This document shows positions 63,815-64,000 of a stretch of DNA of 64,000 bases, piece by piece. Numbering within the stretch: the first letter of the stretch is position 1; every line of letters begins with the position of its first letter. This DNA comes from Sphingopyxis macrogoltabida. GTDB taxonomy: Bacteria > Pseudomonadota > Alphaproteobacteria > Sphingomonadales > Sphingomonadaceae. The notes below the pieces were generated by a model. It saw nothing but the letters and a program-made list of their open reading frames with translations. It made no database searches and had not been told where the DNA came from. Made by a program: the position numbers and the translations under genes. The stretch spans positions 2,483,001 through 2,547,000 of the forward strand of contig NZ_CP012700.1 in NCBI RefSeq assembly GCF_001307295.1, in the 5' to 3' direction.

Positions 63815-64000
63815 ATGAAATTCTATAACTCCATCGGCCCCAACCCGCGCGTCGTGAAGCTGTTCATGGCCGAAAAAGGTATCGAGATTCCCGAGGTCAT
63901 GATCGACCTGCGCGGCGGCGAGAACCGGCGGGCGCCCTATAATGTCGAGGTCAATCCCGCGGGTCAGACCCCGGCGCTTGCGCTCGACGACGGCAGCGTC
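63815..64000 (+). CDS. Glutathione S-transferase, N-terminal part (runs off the window)
   Basis: The first 62 codons of a GST: MKFYNSIGPNPRVVKLFMAE forms the thioredoxin-like first strand and helix, and NPAGQTPALALDDG carries the cis-Pro glutathione contact. It is cut by the window edge, not by a stop codon. GGAAGAGG lies upstream; ATG at 63809 is an alternative start. It differs from the YfcG-like GSTs nearby. Confidence 0.85.
   Translation, partial: MKFYNSIGPNPRVVKLFMAEKGIEIPEVMIDLRGGENRRAPYNVEVNPAGQTPALALDDGSV

Noticed and set aside
63815..64000. Truncated GST pseudogene
   Set aside because: The frame is open to the last base; it is cut by the window edge only.

Overview
The window is GC-rich, gene-dense chromosomal DNA from an alphaproteobacterium, most likely a sphingomonad (Sphingopyxis/Sphingomonas-like). 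The reasons are the gene orders hdaA-ppk1-ppx and lptD-surA-pdxA-rsmA, two TonB-dependent receptors with catabolic neighbours, the RpoH-type sigma factor, and short TGACG-ended nested inverted repeats of the kind seen between sphingomonad genes. The genus call is inference. Coding density is very high. No gap without a gene exceeds 200 bases, and I saw no rRNA, tRNA, insertion sequence, CRISPR or prophage signature.

Positions 1 to about 33,900 are a housekeeping half. In order it holds: rluD; rpoH; an M23 peptidase and mtgA (cell wall); a J-domain protein; ppk2; a secreted hypothetical; aspS with a downstream hydrolase; a lactone-oxidase-like flavoprotein with a small membrane protein; rnd; the tightly overlapping minus-strand set DUF2066-like/hdaA/ppk1/ppx; purM and purN (purN carries an extra MmcQ/YjbR-like domain); a cardiolipin synthase; a second M23 protein; ndk; holC; pepA; lptD-surA-pdxA-rsmA (outer-membrane biogenesis, vitamin B6, rRNA dimethylation); and guaB with an RsmB-type methyltransferase and a TPR protein. 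Three polyphosphate enzymes (ppk2, ppk1, ppx) lie within about 12 kb.

From about 34,000 to the right edge is an accessory, catabolic-looking half. It holds a tandem HxlR-type regulator; a TonB receptor divergent from a coupled run of nitronate monooxygenase, carotenoid oxygenase, acyl-CoA ligase and two thiolases; a Xre/RES toxin-antitoxin pair; a thioesterase, a hydrolase and an HpaB/4-hydroxybutyryl-CoA-dehydratase-like flavoprotein with its divergent AraC regulator; an MFS exporter with mobA; an HMG-CoA-lyase-like enzyme divergent from a CaiB/BaiF CoA-transferase and a GST; a GST with a DUF3237 protein divergent from a second TonB receptor, an NTF2-like protein and another GST; two SDRs, an MFS transporter, a second NTF2-like protein, a carboxymuconolactone-decarboxylase-like protein and an SMP-30 lactonase; and the start of a fourth GST cut by the window edge.

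Read together, the right half looks like a system that takes up a hydrophobic or aromatic/terpenoid-like molecule (TonB receptors). It would then cleave or oxidise it (carotenoid oxygenase, NMO, SDRs, GSTs), activate it as a CoA thioester (ligase, CaiB transferase) and shorten it (thiolases, HMG-CoA lyase). The substrate cannot be read from the sequence. Several divergent promoter regions in this half share AT-rich TAAGTAT-like or palindromic elements, which may be common operators.
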